Shown here: positions 46,325 to 57,600 of the stretch, one piece after another
How positions within the stretch are numbered: position 1 is the stretch's first letter
How the letters are laid out: each line of letters opens with the position of its first letter
Position numbers and translations under genes: made by a program
DNA from: Siphonodentalium dalli
Lineage: Eukaryota > Mollusca > Scaphopoda > Gadilida > Siphonodentaliidae
NCBI GenBank assembly: GCA_032622095.1
Contig: CP136065.1
Coordinates: 208,610,151 to 208,674,150 of the forward strand
Direction of reading: 5' to 3'
DNA length: 64,000 nucleotides
Notes under the pieces: model-generated
Told to the model about the DNA's origin: nothing
Seen by the model: the letters and a program-made list of their open reading frames with translations, nothing else
The model's database searches: none

Positions 46325-46587
46325 TGTAGTGAAAATGTAAACATTGTGCGGTCAGATTAATTCTTGTTGGACAGCGCCACCTAGCGGCGCCGGGAACCAA
46401 GTGCCAGCTTCCGGGATCACGCCGGGCAGAAACGAAACTGAATCCAAAGAAGACACATCGTCAAATAATTGTTGTTGCTGTATCCATTGTAATCATCGTA
46501 TTTCTACATATATTATTCAGGAGTATAATATCCTTTTCTATTCCATATATAATATTCTTACATGTGATACCCCCTATTTTCACATTA
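46325..46587 (+). repeat. 3' LTR of the Ty3/gypsy element
   Basis: Direct repeat of 30615-30878 with the same termini, followed by GCAT. Differences include ACCAGTTT/TCAGATT near position 30 and CGTGAG/CAGGAG near position 200 of the LTR. Confidence 0.92.
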
Positions 46588-46599
46588 GCATCAGCACAA

Positions 46600-46906
46600 C
46601 TTCTAACTCTTCCATACCCATTCTGTTATGAAACATATTATTAAACTGGTGTTGGAATAACTCTGGCACAATCATAGGTTTGAATTCAAGGTGATGGGAA
46701 TTGTAATTTCGCACAGCAGCAGTGACACCTGTTGAGGATAGAGTTATCGTTCGTTCGTTCATTGGTAGAGTTATCGTTCGTTCGTTCATTGGCAGAGTTA
46801 CTTTTCTTAGTCCGTGCGTGATTTGTCCAGCAGCCATTTTCTCATGCTGTCTTGTGTTTGACACAAGATGTCTGGTTTCTTGTAGTTTCTTGAAGTTATA
46901 CTTCAA
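46600..46906 (-). other. Possible exon with duplicated NERTITLP motif
   Basis: The minus strand reads an open frame with KLQETRHLVSNTRQHEKMAA, a 24-base tandem duplication encoding LPMNERTIT twice, and NYNSHHLEFKPMIVPELFQ. It abuts the LTR insertion point. No family is recognised and splice sites are unclear, so it may be chance. Confidence 0.2.
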
Positions 46907-47562
46907 GAAATATGGTGGCGATATTCATGTTTGAACCATGAAGGTTAAAGATGGCGAGTTATTGTCACATTGATGATGTATGTTGAAAATGAGACATTTA
47001 ATCGTAATTTTGATGATTAATTGAAAGATCAATTTTGCTGAGATCAATTTCAGAGGAGAAAACATTTATCTGGCTTCATAATGACTTTTCTAGTCTGAAT
47101 ACTGTTTTGCTGTGGCTTTTCCATTTTTATTTTAAGAAACAGTGTTATGCTTGAAGCATAATTGTAGCATGAAATTTGAATTAGTTTAGATTTATTTGAA
47201 CTTCCACACTTGTATTTGGTTTATCTTTATTCCTTGCTATTGATAAATGGTGATGTATCAAATCCGGTATCTTCCCATTCTGGAGGATCCAGATGTTTCT
47301 GAAATCAGATTTCCACTTGGTTGATCTTTCCTGAAATGAAATTATGCTCAATAGATAGCATAGTATATTTATTAACTGATATCGTTAACTTTTACCCAGT
47401 AGAGCAAAATCATATTTTGTATATTTTATTATTTAATTTACAGAGCTGAGAAATTTGTCATCTAATGTACATCATGATTCGCAGACTGTCCAAATGATGT
47501 GATTTCATTAAATGGTTTGAAGAACCCGTGTGTCTATATATCCATATACCACCGGTAACATT
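46907..47562. other. Probable 5' LTR region of the second Ty3/gypsy element
   Basis: The sequence just before the primer binding site ends ACCGGTAACA (47560), as an LTR would. The LTR start is not defined because its partner is absent; TGTTGAAAATG at about 46981 is a candidate. Confidence 0.45.
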
Positions 47563-47580
47563 TGGGGGCTCGTTCGGGAT
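47563..47580 (+). promoter_or_regulatory. tRNA-Pro-type primer binding site
   Basis: TGGGGGCTCGTTCGGGAT differs by one base from the classic proline tRNA primer site. It lies two bases after a likely LTR end and about 1.2 kb before gag, marking the start of the internal region of the second retroelement. Confidence 0.8.
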
Positions 47581-48076
47581 GTTTCGTCTGTGAATGTGTT
47601 GGTCGATGGATTTTAAGGGCAATATATGTTACTTAAATTTTCTCTGCACCAGGAAATAGTGGACTCTGTGATGTCAGGATTCTGTTTTCAGTGAACTTTT
47701 GTGTTTAAAAACTTTTAGAAGTTTGACATTAATAACTTCAAACAATTAACTATCTGAATGTATTATTTTTTTCAATAGCAAATCTACATTAATCGTGGAT
47801 TTGACCAATGAAATGAACTATGAATATTAATGCAGTAATTGTAAACAATTTATGATTGAATCTTACTGTGCTGACTTGTAGTTTAAATTTAGATACTATG
47901 ACTTAAACAAGAGTCAATTTGAGCGCCCAGTAAAAAATTTCTCCTATGAAATTCACTGGTAGAAATATAGAATGAGTCGATAAGTTTATACTTGATATTA
48001 AAGACCTATCCTCTTCAGGAAACTGTGCACATTCTATAATACTAACTGTTGTGTTTGTACTAACCTGTATACATTC

Positions 48077-48769
48077 ATGAGTGAACACAGATTATTAAAA
48101 TACTTGGCGAGAGTTGACAATTTTCATCCTCATCATTCAACATTTGTGATTGTTACCACAAGTAAAGGCAAATATCTGTTAAAGGAATATAACAACTTGC
48201 ACATAAACTATCCTGACATAATATGGTGGTACAAAAGTGGGGTATAGCAGCAGATCAGTTGAAATTCACAAAGAAACGATTGCATTTATTAAATAAATTT
48301 AATGATGTTAAACTGGTCATTTGGCTTTGATTTGTCTTATAAAAAAGGTCCCTTCATATATTTACATTCACAGGAAGACAAAGCCAGTAAATTAATTGAC
48401 TCATTTCAACATATTGTGAATTCTGTGAGTAGATATTCAAACATTTGTGTTGTATTTTTGGAAATACCACCAATTAGCCTTGTTAAACAGAATGAATTCA
48501 AATGTCACCAAACACCAGATATTTTTGTAGATGATGACAAAAAGCTACAACTATCTTTGGATTCTGTTAATAATTGGATACACAATTATAACACAAGTCA
48601 CAATTATATTAGTGCCAAATTTCATTTGGACTTAGTTAACTGTAGGAAGTCCAAAATAAGAAGGCAATTTATAGTTTGAATTTTGATTTGTATATTGACG
48701 GGGTTCACCCTAAATCATTACTTGCTCAAACTTGGTTGAAAAGGATTGTAGTAAGTTTTGCCCGTGAAT
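48077..48769 (+). pseudogene. SGNH-hydrolase-like accessory ORF of the second Ty3/gypsy element
   Basis: Starting at ATG 48077 the reading shows FHPHHSTFVIVTTSKGKYLL, later VVFLEIPPISLVKQNE, an internal NWIHNYN and, near the end, LYIDGVHPKSLLAQTWLKRI. The last matches the block V Asp-x-x-His of SGNH/GDSL hydrolases (D-G-V-H-P). The order, including a D-L-S/T-K phrase (FDLSYKKGPFIYL), is what I know from an extra ORF in mollusc and cnidarian gypsy elements. Frame changes near 48240, 48325 and 48665 and internal stops break it. It sits before gag, in the place of a leader ORF. Substrate unknown; an esterase-type role is family inference. Confidence 0.6.
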
Positions 48770-48809
48770 GATAATTATGATCATTTTGTTCGTTTTCTGA
48801 ATATTCATA

Positions 48810-49954
48810 ATGTCAAAAGTAAATGCTATGAATGAAGATGAAGTCTCTGACTTACTTCAAGCATTTGGAGAATTGCATGTCAAGCCAAGAGCTTCAAATG
48901 CAGAAGAGTTGAAGGCCTGGATTTGTGATTTTGCGAAACAAAGTATAAAAGATGAACCACATAAGTAAATTCCAAGTAAATCTGGAACTCAATTTATTGT
49001 GTCACAACCACCGCAGTTGTCTTTGTTTTTCGGAAACTCGAAAGGCGAAGCATCTTATGATGTGTGGCGATACGAGGTATCATGTTTAAAGGCCCAACAT
49101 ACCGACCGTGATATGATTGATCAGGCCATCAGGTCTCTGAAAGGGGAAGCAGGCCAAATAGCCATGCGACTTGGTTCCCATGCTGATGTTTATGAAATTT
49201 TACATAAACTTGACAGCATATATGGATTCGTTGAATCTATTGAGACCGTCTTTGCGCAATTTTATAGTGCCAATCAGGCAGATGATGAGTGACTCAATGG
49301 GCTTGCGGATTGGAGGACATTTTAAGTAAGGCCACACAAATGAATGTGCCCCTCCCTGAAGATCCTAATCAGATGTTGCGCACAGCGTTTTGGCGGGGAT
49401 TAAAACAAAACTTGAGGGATATAAGTGGTCACAAGTTCGATCTGATTAAAGATTTTGATGAGTTGAGAGTATTGATGCGCCAAATTGAGCAAGACCAGAT
49501 TAATGTTAATGGGGATAAACTAAAGAGAGCAATTGTTAAACAAACCCAATCAAATACATCTGAAGTTAGTGAGTTAAAATCAATGGAGCGAGAGTTAGTG
49601 AATGATGTTAAAACTATGAAAAAAGAACAACATGAATTTCAGCAACAGCATCAGAGTCAACAATTGGGGCAACAAACATCTGGTAGGTATAATTATAACC
49701 CTCAACAAACATCTGGTATGTATAATTATAACCCTCAACAACAGCATGGTAAGTATAACTATAATAACCCAGTCCCTCAACATCAATCAAGTTACTCCCG
49801 AAATGATGATACAAAGCCAAAGACTTATGATAATAAGTATGGAGCTTCCAATCAAAGAGAGATTACCTGCTTTAAGTGTAATCAACCTGGCCACATTGCT
49901 AGATATTGTATTGTGGGACAAACGAGTATTCGCGGACGCGAAACAGAGATTTAG
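48810..49954 (+). pseudogene. gag: Gag of the second Ty3/gypsy element
   Basis: ATG at 48810 (MSKVNAMNEDEVSDLLQAFG) opens a frame with one stop at 48966-48968. The capsid-like block PPQLSLFFGNSKGEASYDVW and AIRSLKGEAGQIAMRLG follows, and after a slip near 49285 the chain resumes with MTQWACGLEDILSKATQM. A Gln-Tyr-Asn repeat (SGRYNYNPQQT units, 49675-49770) precedes the CCHC knuckle CFKCNQPGHIARYC (49870-49911). Typical gypsy Gag of the kind with a single knuckle; inactive here. Confidence 0.85.
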
Positions 49955-50570
49955 GTCGGGAAACTTCCGTCGCCCTATGGGTCGTCCCATAGGTAAACAT
50001 GTACATACAAAGTCCCTTAATCAGTCTAAGATTGATTCTTCTGATTTAGTTTCCACTATAAGTTGGACCTTTTTCAAAACCAATTTCAATACTCCCATAT
50101 TATCTTTAATTGAAATTCTAAATGTTGAATATGCTGATGGACAGCCTTTGCCATATAAAGGTTGCATTGAAGTGGAAGTTGAAATTGAGTTTATGTCAAT
50201 CAAATGTGAGACAAAAGTGTATATTGCTTGTCGTCAATGATTGTAATTTTAATAGGGTTGTACCTGTGCTTCTTGGAACCAATGTCTTGTCTGATCAGTG
50301 CATAGCTAAGTGTGGTGATAGATATTTACATCAGGTTGATAGGTCAGCTTGGCATACAGCTTTTACTGCATGTCTTTAAGGCAACGTGCCTTATGTAAAA
50401 GTCATAATCGGTTAGCCTTAGTCAAAAGTGCTGATACTTCAAATTTCAGTTTACCTCCAAACATTCAGGTAACTGTCAAGAGGTTACCTCACCAAAAAGT
50501 TGTCATATCAGCCTACGTGTGCCATAGTACAGCCCGTTACTCAAAATAATTGGATGAAAGATTTTAGATG
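49955..50570 (+). pseudogene. pol: Protease region remnant of the second Ty3/gypsy element
   Basis: Two overlapping frames carry ILNVEYADGQPLPYKGCIEV and PVLLGTNVLSDQC, the strand-and-LLGxNxL end of gypsy aspartic proteases. The catalytic Asp block is not clear, because stops and frame changes disturb the first half. Confidence 0.65.
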
Positions 50571-50578
50571 TTACTCCA

Positions 50579-51010
50579 ATGATTTTCAGTTATAATTTTA
50601 ATGGTGGAATTGAAACTTTACCAATACAGTTGACTAATGTCTTATCAAGAACAATTGTTGTTCCACCAAATGCAATTCTTTGCTTGGTGCAACCTGTACA
50701 GTGCGATATAGTAAAGGATAAACCTATTGAGACAACTGGTATTAATGATATAGACATGCCAAACACACTTACTAATTCACAGTTAGAACAAACTTTGAAC
50801 TTGGTTAAAACATATGACGATGTTTTCTCTACAAACGATCAAGACATTGGTTTCACATCTCTTGTTAAGCACAGAATTAATATGACAGATGACACTCCCT
50901 TTAAACTGCGACACAGGCGAATACCTCCGTCGATGTTTGAAGTTCGGAATCATATAAATGAATTGTTGTCAGCAGGTATAATAGAGAATTCTCATAGTCC
51001 TTGGGCATCC
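50579..51010 (+). pseudogene. pol: RT N-terminal fragment of the second Ty3/gypsy element
   Basis: The frame has VVPPNAILCLVQPV, YDDVFSTNDQDIG, HRINMTDDTPFKLRHRRIPP and VRNHINELLSAGIIENSHSP WASN (read in two parts), the entry to a gypsy RT. The palm with the catalytic Asp residues is missing because the element ends here. Confidence 0.88.
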
Positions 51011-51089
51011 AACATCAACGGGCGCGTTTCCGTATACTGGGAACAACGCAAGGCCTTCACAACCGGTGATCTATAACCTGGCAATTAAT

Positions 51090-51790
51090 TTTTAGTCGAG
51101 TTTTTCAAAAAATCGACTTATGGTTTGACGAGTGACGGTTGGCGGGCGGGCATACATGTACCTAAAGAATGCCTTATAACTTTGACATTTGTGAACAGAT
51201 TAAAAACAAATTTGGTATGTGAGTTGCTCCCAATGACAATGGGTCCTGTCCAAACTTTTTGACAAGAGTTATCCATCTTTGATGACTTTTTTTTTTAGTT
51301 TTCACCGTTAGCGGGATAACTTACGCAAATATTAGCCAATTTCAACAATATTTGGTATATGAGACTCTTGCAAAAATATCTCGGACGAGTTCGAAAACCC
51401 GGTTTGTCCGAATTTTTTTTCCGGAGTTATGGGTCTTAGTTTGTCTATTTTTAGCAATTTTCTCACCGTTAGCGCGATAACTCAATGAAATATTAACCGA
51501 TTTCATCAATATTTCGAATATGAGTCCCTTGCAACAATATCTCGGATGAGTTCGAAAACCTGGTTTGTCCGAATTTTTTTCCCGGAGTTATGGGTCTTAG
51601 TTTGTCTATTTTAATAACAATTTTATCACCGTTAGTGCGATAACTCAATGAAATATTAACGGATTCAATTGATATTTGGTATGTAGGTCTATTGCAATAA
51701 TATACCACCGTCCGACTTTTACCCCCGGATTTGTGCACCTTATTGGCAGAAGTTTGGTTCGACTGCCAAAAAACTCGACAAAAGCATCTT
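51090..51790 (+). repeat. Core-repeat element with about 165-bp units
   Basis: GGAGTTATGGGTCTTAGTTTGTC and CACCGTTAGCG.GATAACT (in part) recur two to three times at roughly 165-base spacing. The ends carry GTCGAGTTTTT at 51093 and AAAACTCGAC at 51769, a short inverted pair. This design matches bivalve pearl-type elements in outline. It abuts the truncated retroelement, so its insertion or a rearrangement may have cut RT. Confidence 0.65.
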
Positions 51791-51799
51791 AGATGCGTA

Positions 51800-53640
51800 C
51801 CCCTTGTTTTACTACCATCATCGTACCATATATATTTTTGCAATGTTACTTTCTCTTATTATGTTTTACAGCTGTCAATTTTAACTTGAAATCCACAAAA
51901 ATTGAGCTGTCTCAGTCAAGCCCGCAGAGAACGATTAAACCAATGATAATGAAATACACTTTTTTATTTCAAACAGTATCTAAAAACATATTCCATGATT
52001 CTGTTACTAATTTTTTTTTCACTCCTGTTACCAAGACAAATAATAGCCACTGCATCTATAATTGTCTGGTTTAAAATGAACTTTTGATTGTCTAATTCAG
52101 CACACAGATATTTTAGAAAAAGTCAGAATAGTCATTGTTTCAGTTTGTGTATTGAAAGTATGGGGAAATTTTCACAAAAATACAGTGAGTAGGTTTACAT
52201 ATTATGTCACTCCTGTTACCTCAATAATACTTCACATCTCAATTGGAAAAGCATACAAATGACATAATTGTTTTCACTATAGATTCAGTTGAAGATAATT
52301 GGAAGGTTTAGAAAACAAATCCTTAAACTAGTTTGAGATTCGAAACAAAATACCTTCATTTCTCACTTCTGTTACCATTCCTCCTGTTACCACATAATAG
52401 TAACCTCACTGTACCAACATCGATCACTCTGTTTTATCAGTTATACTTTTGGATTGCACTGAGAGATCACATACACGATGGAAAACAAGGTATAAAAACA
52501 AATTTCTGAATGGGGGATGTATAAACGTCTTTGAAAATCTCTTTTTACTAATTCCCTAAAATTCATGTATGGCCCAGAATCATTCATTCAATACATGCTG
52601 AAGATTTTTCAAGGTCCAAGGAATTAACACTTTTTATAGGATATGAAAAACTTCTGACTTGTCTGTTTTTAATTAAAAGAAAATTGAGCACATTGATGAG
52701 AATGGGATCAGGAGAAATGTCCCCAATGTTGATTGTCGCTATTATTACAGTTGTCACTCCTGTTACTAGTAGGTCACTCCTGTTACCAATATGTCACTTC
52801 TGTTACCGTGGAATAGCATTATTTCTAGGAAGTAACAAATTGAGAATATCTTTCATATATATCTCAAATCTATAACTTGATATTATAATTTTCCACCATA
52901 TATTTATTTTGTCCTTTTCCACTTACGATCAGGAAGCTAACATTTTAATATCATTTTAACGTTCATTTCAGGTATAATTCACATACAGTAACTCACATTT
53001 TTATTTAGGATTCCTTACAATTAGCTTTCTAGTATACCGGTAGCTTATTTCACAAACGTAACATGTATCAGTAATTAAGAGACCAAAATTGTTAAATTGT
53101 CACTTCTACATACGCAGATGGATTTTTTGTTAGTAACAGGAGTAACATTTCTCATGTCTCCAGAAATTTAGTACATGCTTGAGATTACTTCTATTTGGAA
53201 ATAAATGTCGAAAGCCAACGGTTATTAAAACAAGAATAATACTCATGCATGTTTAATGTACTATTTGTTTCAGCTTCAGAGTATCAAAGGCCAACTGATT
53301 GATTTTCCGGGTCCATCAGAGGACATCAAAAATAACAGCATTGGTGTGGTGTAGCTTGGTTTACATTTAAAAAATTTGGTTTTAAAAGATGCTCAATGAC
53401 ATTGCAGAAGCCAGTTACAACAACACTTAAGATTTCAAAAAATATATTTCAACCACTGGTATCCCATCCAGTGATTACCTCAAACTATGTAGTAACATAA
53501 TGACATTTTGTCTCAAAATCTGGACAACATACTCCAAAACAATAAAAATATAACATTTCATGGTTTAGTTCTGATATATCTGCCGGAAAAGTTGGAAAAT
53601 TGTTTGAATAAATAATTTAAAATACTGACAACAAACATAC
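51800..53640. other. Non-coding DNA with repeated CACTCCTGTTACC motif
   Basis: No gene recognised. CACTCCTGTTACC or a one-base variant occurs at about 52020, 52207, 52370, 52382, 52753, 52771 and 52794, and once in reverse near 53131. A few splice-like acceptors are present without convincing frames. Confidence 0.5.
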
Positions 53641-53701
53641 TGAGATAACAAAAATATGACGATAACAAAAATGAAACAACGTTACATCAGACGAACATTA
53701 T

Positions 53702-54030
53702 TTACACTGGGGCGTACAGCTTGGCAGCTTCTTTCGGTAGTTTGCTTGCAGTTATCCTCATCGACGAGTAGTCTATCCACAAGGACATCAACTTTCCGGT
53801 CGTCTCCCTCGTTTTCCTCTCCTGTCGTCTACGCATCTTCCCTTCGGAAACCATCCTAACGTTGGATGGCGTATCAGCTGCCTCTTCGTTGAGTAGGGCG
53901 ACTAGAATGGCAGATTTCCCTTTTTCGCCGCATGGTTGAGTCGATTGTGCCATCCTTCGCAGTCGTTGTTCATGCGGATACTTCTGCCGAAAACTGTCCA
54001 CGTATCAACTGGCCAGACGGTCGAATCCAT
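53702..54030 (-). pseudogene. C-terminal fragment of a MULE-like transposase
   Basis: On the minus strand one frame reads VWPVDTWTVFGRSIRMNNDC, then EGWHNRLNHAAKKGNLPF, and stops at 53902-53904; the neighbouring frame continues VALLNEEAADTPSNVRMVSE, GKMRRRQERKTRE and LWIDYSSMRITASKLPKEAA to a stop at 53702. The motif R-(T/M)-N-N-D-x-E-G-W-H-x-R-L-N is typical of a MULE/FLYWCH-associated transposase tail in invertebrates. One frameshift and no catalytic core make it a remnant. A domesticated copy is less likely. Confidence 0.65.
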
Positions 54031-54480
54031 CGTGTGTCACAAACCCGATGTGTCAAACGGGAACATTCAGGTTCAATGCAGCCAATAACCTCCTCACGAA
54101 GCCGAATGGTATCTCCGCATGAAGCACAGTTAGACATTGTGGAATTATGCCAGTCAACAATAAATCAGTTGAATATATACCAGTTGTGTTTTTACTAACA
54201 TGTTTTCATAACAAATCAAGCTCATTGGATTCATCCTGATCACCATTCACTGACCATTTATCACTGTATTTATCACTGTGTATCTGTTTATACAACGACA
54301 TAAAGGGATCACACACGTGTGTTTATACAACGGTGAAGAGATTAATTAACACAATTCAATAAATGTTTTTTCAAGCCAGAACATCACCGAAAGTCTCAAT
54401 TAATACAGATATATGTGTGAAAAGACAATCATAATTATATATTAAATTCATAAATATAAATTTGAAAATTGAACATTTTA
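54031..54480. other. Intergenic DNA, nothing further seen
   Basis: Flank of the MULE-like fragment; no frame continues the transposase clearly. Confidence 0.45.
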
Positions 54481-54485
54481 ATTGA

Positions 54486-54590
54486 GGTCCGTATGAGCCG
54501 GGGTCCATATAAGCCAGGATCCGTATCAGCCGGTGGTCCGTAAAAGCCAGGGTCCGTAAGAGCCAGGGTCCGTATAAGCCGCATACCGTA
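54486..54590. repeat. Short tandem repeat of about 18-19 bp, six copies
   Basis: Units of GGTCCGTA(A/T)(A/G)AGCCAG type repeat in tandem with small changes. Confidence 0.9.
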
Positions 54591-55484
54591 TTGTATATGT
54601 TTAGCCTAAACAATGACTACCTACTCTTTGATATGATTAAAGAAAAGTCGGGTACCTTTTATCTCTATTAAATCATTTTGAGGCGTGACTTTTAGGCAAC
54701 ATGTACATGTATTCAATAGAATGAGTATATATGTATGTTTTCCCACCTATTTCTACATAAATATTAACACAAGCAACTCGTTGAAAAATTATTTTAAAAA
54801 ATAATAATTTGGAGGTTCAAATGGGAGGTGGGCCTTTAATATTTTGACAAAGTTAAAAGTGGATTATCTCTTTGTAAACATGTATTATATAGTTACCGGG
54901 GTATAAAATATTAGATCTGAATCGAAGACTCCTGTCCGGAAATGAATCTATCGATTAATATTAATTTTATTTCAAATATTTTCTGGTCTAAAAAGGTGTG
55001 GTTGTTTAGCTAACAATAGTGATTACTGTTAACAGAGACCAGAAATTTTATTGTTTAATTTTGTCACAAATAAACGTTAATTATACTCATTATCGCTAAT
55101 AACGGTGGATTGAAACAATACAACCAATCAATCTGGGACATTGGTCGTTCGGTGCGTAGCCATACGAACAGCCTAATGCTCTATATCGCTATACTCTAGT
55201 GTCCGAATAAACATACGTGTATGTTTATTTTTTCCATGAAAATTGCCACCCTGTATGAGCTTATTCCAGTCTATATGTCTTTCCTTTTTCAATCTGACAT
55301 AATCGTATAAAAATTGCCACCTGTGAAAAGCTATAGCTTTTTACTGACACATTTATAAGCCACAGCTGGCAACAGCCAATTACGCATTCATGTCATGACA
55401 CTCAACCCCATCTAAAGTTACCACTAGTAGTACATACATGTACCACTATATATATTAATACATGTACCGGTATTGGTACTGGTA

Positions 55485-57255
55485 GATATAAAACGAGAGG
55501 CCGATCACGATCGGCAGATGTTAACCCATCCCTTGGCGATAAAAATTTAATATGATCGGATAAATGAGAATTTTGGTGTTGAATTATAGAGTATACTGTT
55601 ATGTACTATTATAGACAAATGTACATAACACAAATTATTGGAATTTATGGGTCACTGGCATTTATATAAGAGAATGCACTGGTACAGGATCTGTAATGCT
55701 AAACCGCCACAGCCAGCAAGCCCATGGGTTAAATGTGTAGGTGTGACCTGGACATGGAATACTTGGGTTAAGAGAGTCCAATTTAAGTTTACAATAATAA
55801 TGTGTCCTAGTATACAGATAAGCAACCTCACCACTGACCCATTAATATCAATTATATAGCAGAGCTGTCAAAATATCACAGGAATTGTTTATGTTGAACA
55901 CTGACCTCTGATGTCTGATGTCAATTATAATGATATCAGACCATCTGAAGATATAACTCTGCAGCAGAGATGTCTACTGTTAATATCATGTGATGTTTAT
56001 TGTTGAATCTAGATACCATAGCCTTCTTTATCAGATTATTTGCACATTGGCATAAGAGACATCAGAAAATAATATAGCCTTATCAATAGCTAAGTACAAT
56101 GTAGTCCAAAGGCAATTGGTGAATTGGATTTAATGTTGCTCCAAACAGATTTACCAGTACATAACACAAGATTTTGGACCGATTTAATCAAATTTGGTGT
56201 GGTGATTCGGGGTACCCTTGGCAGAGTTATAATGGTGTTAGTTTTTCAATTTTTTTTAACTTAAAAACTTTAATTTATTTAAAAAAATTAAACGGACACA
56301 TTGGAAATCTTTTTATCAACTTTTATCATAATCATCAATATCTAAATGAAAACAAATGACAATGTCAATAACATTTTTTTTATTATTATTATAAAAGTTA
56401 AAAGTAATTTTTTTTTTAAATTGATTTTGTTTTTCCATTTTTTTCTTCTTTCGAAAAAGGGTCATAACTCCTTTAAAATTAATCGGATCAAACCCATATT
56501 CGAACTTGATCTGTATTTTGGGCTGTGAAACCCACATACAAAATGTTTGAGTTATCGCATTACTCGTAAAGTGTCTACGGACAGACAGACGGACAGACAG
56601 ACAGACAGACAGACGGACGAACGACGAGTGGTCAATCCGGGCAACGACAATATGTTTACCATACTATGGTATGGGTAAACATAAAAAATGGTAAAAAGTG
56701 TTAAAAACAGATTTTTTTAGGCCAATGCATTCTCTTATATATGCGAGGCGACCTATGGTCGACTCGCATATATAAGAGAATGCATTGGCACAGGGCATAA
56801 CTGTAACCATCACAATGTGGTCAAGGAGCCAGTTCCAATGATATCCATATTTGTATGGTTCTATTGAGACAGACTGAAGATATTTTAGGCTGTTGAAGCT
56901 TTATTTGGCCGGTTTTGGCCGGTTTGTTGGGTAAATGGTTAACAAAGATTCACATAGTAAAAAATGTTTGAGTTATGGCAGAATGCGTGAATTCTAAGTT
57001 GAAAAAGGGCCATAACTCTGTAACAAAATCTCGGATCAAACCCAAATTCGAACTCGATCTGTATTTTGGGCTGAGAAACCCATATACAAAATTTGGTTTC
57101 GATCGGATAGAAAATGTTTGAGTTATCGCATTACTCGTAAAGTGTCTACGGACAGACAGACGGACAGACAGACAGACAGACGGACGAACGACGAGTGGTC
57201 AATCCGGGCAACGACACTATGTTTACCATACTATGGTATGGGTAAACATAAAAAC
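55485..57255 (+). repeat. Core-repeat elements related to 40436-41262
   Basis: Two blocks end with the same GACGGACAGACAG tract, GTGGTCAATCCGGGCAACGA and the hairpin TTTACCATAC/GTATGGGTAAA (56576-56690 and 57140-57252). The left signature AACGAGAGGCCGATCACGAT is at 55489. Units with AAAGGGTCATAACTCC or AAAGGGCCATAACTCTG precede each end. Confidence 0.75.
56721..56789. repeat. 33-bp near-perfect hairpin
   Basis: 56721-56753 and 56757-56789 are complementary with one mismatch around a three-base loop. The outer part GAGAATGCATTGG recurs in diverged form at 55667. Confidence 0.85.
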
Positions 57256-57600
57256 TGGATGTCATTGACTTTGAATTCAATTACAGTTGTTGGACACTCA
57301 AGTACCAGCAAATACCAAGGGAGGGTTGACATATTGATAGCCAATGATTGGCTTGTTCGAATATTGAGACATCGAAGTATTTGTCCGCCATGTACTTCTA
57401 TTCCGGTCTGTTCTATTATTGAAATTTGCCCAATTGTCCACCCTGTACTACTATTCCGGTCTGTTCTTCTATTCGGGACACTAGAGTATGGTATCACCAG
57501 AATAAATAGTCCCAATAAAACATTCTAAATAAAATCAATATTAATTGATAGAAGCCTTTCCGGACAGGAGTCTTCAGTTCATATTTATTATTTTATACCC

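Larger units (their letters stand above)
30615..46587 (+). mobile_element. Ty3/gypsy LTR retrotransposon, 15.97 kb including a nested Harbinger
   Basis: Two direct LTRs of 264 and 263 bp are flanked by the 4-bp duplication GCAT (30611-30614 and 46588-46591). Between them lie gag, a gypsy-order pol (protease, RT, RNase H, integrase), a PHD finger, an accessory ORF with a C2H2 finger and TatD domain, and a purine-rich tract before the 3' LTR. A 5.6-kb Harbinger transposon is inserted in the accessory ORF; without it the element is about 10.3 kb. Several frameshifts and stops break pol, so this copy is not expected to be autonomous. The LTRs differ at only a handful of positions, which suggests a moderately recent insertion. 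Confidence 0.92.
47563..51010 (+). mobile_element. Second Ty3/gypsy element, 3'-truncated
   Basis: From a proline-type primer site the order is SGNH-like ORF, gag with CCHC knuckle, protease remnant, and the N-terminal part of RT. Homology stops abruptly near 51010 and an unrelated core-repeat element follows, so RNase H, integrase and the 3' LTR are lost. Multiple stops and frameshifts show it is dead. Its gag and RT are unlike those of the element at 30615-46587, so it is another lineage. Confidence 0.85.
54895..57600. mobile_element. Possible 2.7-kb composite element with 75-bp inverted ends
   Basis: The left end GGGTATAAAATA ... GAAGACTCCTGTCCGG (54898-54970) is an inverted, diverged copy of the right end (57527-57600). 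A solo copy of this end is at 21180-21265. Inside are two core-repeat units (55485-56690, 56995-57255) and a strong hairpin at 56721-56789. No target duplication or transposase was found, so this could be two independent insertions. Confidence 0.4.

Noticed and set aside
51793-52074. Short plus-strand frame after the core-repeat element
   Set aside because: Hydrophobic by base composition, with no motif and no splice evidence.
57118-57528. Frame beginning with Asp-Arg-Gln-Thr repeats
   Set aside because: Starts in a GACAGACGGACAG microsatellite of a core-repeat element and has no family match.
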